This document shows, one piece after another, positions 39,319 to 39,904 of a stretch of DNA of 39,904 nucleotides; position 1 is the first letter of the stretch; the number at the start of each line of letters is the position of its first letter. The notes under the pieces were generated by a model. The model did not search any database, was not told where the DNA came from, and saw only the letters and a program-made list of their open reading frames with translations. The translations under genes and the position numbers were made by a program. Location of the stretch: contig JODI01000112.1 of assembly GCA_000720805.1 (NCBI GenBank), positions 1 through 39,904 of the forward strand, written 5' to 3'. This stretch comes from Streptomyces violaceoruber. GTDB taxonomy: Bacteria > Actinomycetota > Actinomycetes > Streptomycetales > Streptomycetaceae.

Positions 39319-39790
39319 CCGGTGGGGCAGTTCGCCGAGCCGTTGGCCGTGTCCGGCGATGGTGATCCGGCGGTTGGGCAGGTCGAGGTCGTCCAGGGTG
39401 AGGTGGCGGATGGCCGTGGCGCGGGCGGCGTGGACGGCGACCAGGGCGACGATCAGCCGTTGTGCCGGGGTGACGGCGATCCGTTGGACGGCGAGCACTT
39501 CGGCGTCGGTCATCGGCAGCAGGCTGCGGGGGATGTCTTCCGCCCTGAGCCGGGTGGTGGGGTTGGCGAAGATCAGGCCGCGCTTCTTGGCGAAGCGGAA
39601 CAGTGAGCGCAGTGCCGCGATGGCGTTGCGCCGCTGCCATCCGCGCAGGGGTGACAGCGCGGCCGTGACGTCGGCGACGGTGATTTCGCGCAGGTGCCCA
39701 CGGGGCGTCGCCCAGTTCTCCAGCAGGGGTCTCGGACGCCGCCGAAGTAGACGTAGAGACAGCTGCGGGACCGCAGCTTGGCACGACTGT
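39316..39790 (-). pseudogene. Tyrosine recombinase/integrase fragment
   Basis: Reading leftward from a frameshift near 39735: NWATPRGHLREITVADVTAA, WQRRNAIAALRSLFRFAKKR, LIFANPTTRLRAEDIP, then LAVQRIAVTPAQRLIVALVA and AARATAIRHLTLDDLDLPNR. The core-binding domain and the start of the catalytic domain (the RHLTLDDLDL segment) are present. The HxxR and Tyr motifs are lost where the IS110 fragment begins at ~39318. Hence a dead integrase of a former mobile element. Confidence 0.75.
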
Positions 39791-39805
39791 CACCGTCGAG
39801 GAGGA

Positions 39806-39904
39806 CTAGGGCCTGTTCCAGGTTCGGATCATCAGTTTCGGGTTCTGCCGGTGCCAGGCGGCCTGGGTCTGGTAGTTGTCGAGGGTGGCGCGTGGTGATC
39901 TCTC
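39806..39904 (-). CDS. Unidentified gene, C-terminal end (runs off the right edge)
   Basis: The frame ends ATLDNYQTQAAWHRQNPKLM, then IRTWNRP and TAG at 39806-39808. Only 32 residues are visible. The basic, Trp/Arg-rich end looks like a transposase tail, in keeping with the debris around it, but I cannot name the family. Confidence 0.35.
   Translation of the reverse strand, partial: ERSPRATLDNYQTQAAWHRQNPKLMIRTWNRP

Overview
The window is GC-rich actinomycete DNA, almost certainly Streptomyces or a close relative. It shows strong third-position G/C, GTG starts, TetR, LacI, MerR and HxlR regulators, an ABC sugar-type importer without its own ATPase, and several Streptomyces-style insertion sequences. 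The density of broken insertion sequences and decayed genes suggests an accessory region such as a chromosome arm, island or large plasmid. IS5-type transposase ends lie at 2-94 and 37122-37562 in opposite orientation, with their 3' ends facing inward across about 37 kb.

Region 1 (347-11163) is the most unusual part: eight same-strand genes with tiny gaps. Only one is recognisable, a long-chain-type polyprenyl diphosphate synthase (4508-5536). The others are two paralogous ~310-residue proteins, two paralogous ~120-residue proteins, a 474-residue protein, a 597-residue protein that looks internally duplicated, and a 1214-residue beta-rich repetitive protein. None has a signal peptide. My best inference is a cytoplasmic lipid-handling apparatus built from TULIP/P47-like folds around an isoprenoid product. 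I know of no described system with this composition.

Region 2 (11164-19400) is a graveyard. It holds a frameshifted ISL3 transposase, an orphan gene between two ISL3-type ends, an SRPBCC gene divergent from a TetR gene, and a second ISL3 transposase cut by a 746-bp element. That element has 48/49-bp inverted repeats, a near-perfect 8-bp target duplication and a non-transposase passenger gene. Next come two small genes with good ribosome binding sites, a TetR C-terminal remnant and an internally deleted Y-family polymerase.

Region 3 (19397-20847) is a TetR/SDR divergent pair. Region 4 (20891-27544) is a coherent LacI regulon. A UgpB/MalE-type lipoprotein, two permeases, a 2H phosphoesterase-like protein and a HAD phosphatase run leftward, an MgtC/SapB protein runs rightward, and the LacI repressor follows. 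The palindrome GGGAACGTTCCC, or its close variant, stands in front of all three transcription units. I infer uptake and dephosphorylation of a phosphorylated (perhaps diester or cyclic) polyol.

Region 5 (27781-35858) has a short cation-transporter-like gene, two coupled small genes followed by a helically phased array of TGCGCA repeats, a decayed TPR gene, an HxlR/alpha-beta hydrolase divergent pair, IS fragments, a zinc-ribbon protein, a frameshifted DUF4239 gene, a secreted protein with an OmpR-type repeat motif upstream, and assorted fragments.

Region 6 (35859-39904) has an SDR/MerR divergent pair, a truncated IS5 transposase, a Fic-domain gene overlapping an uncharacterised partner, and a chimaeric ORF joining a tyrosine-recombinase fragment to an IS110 transposase C-terminus.
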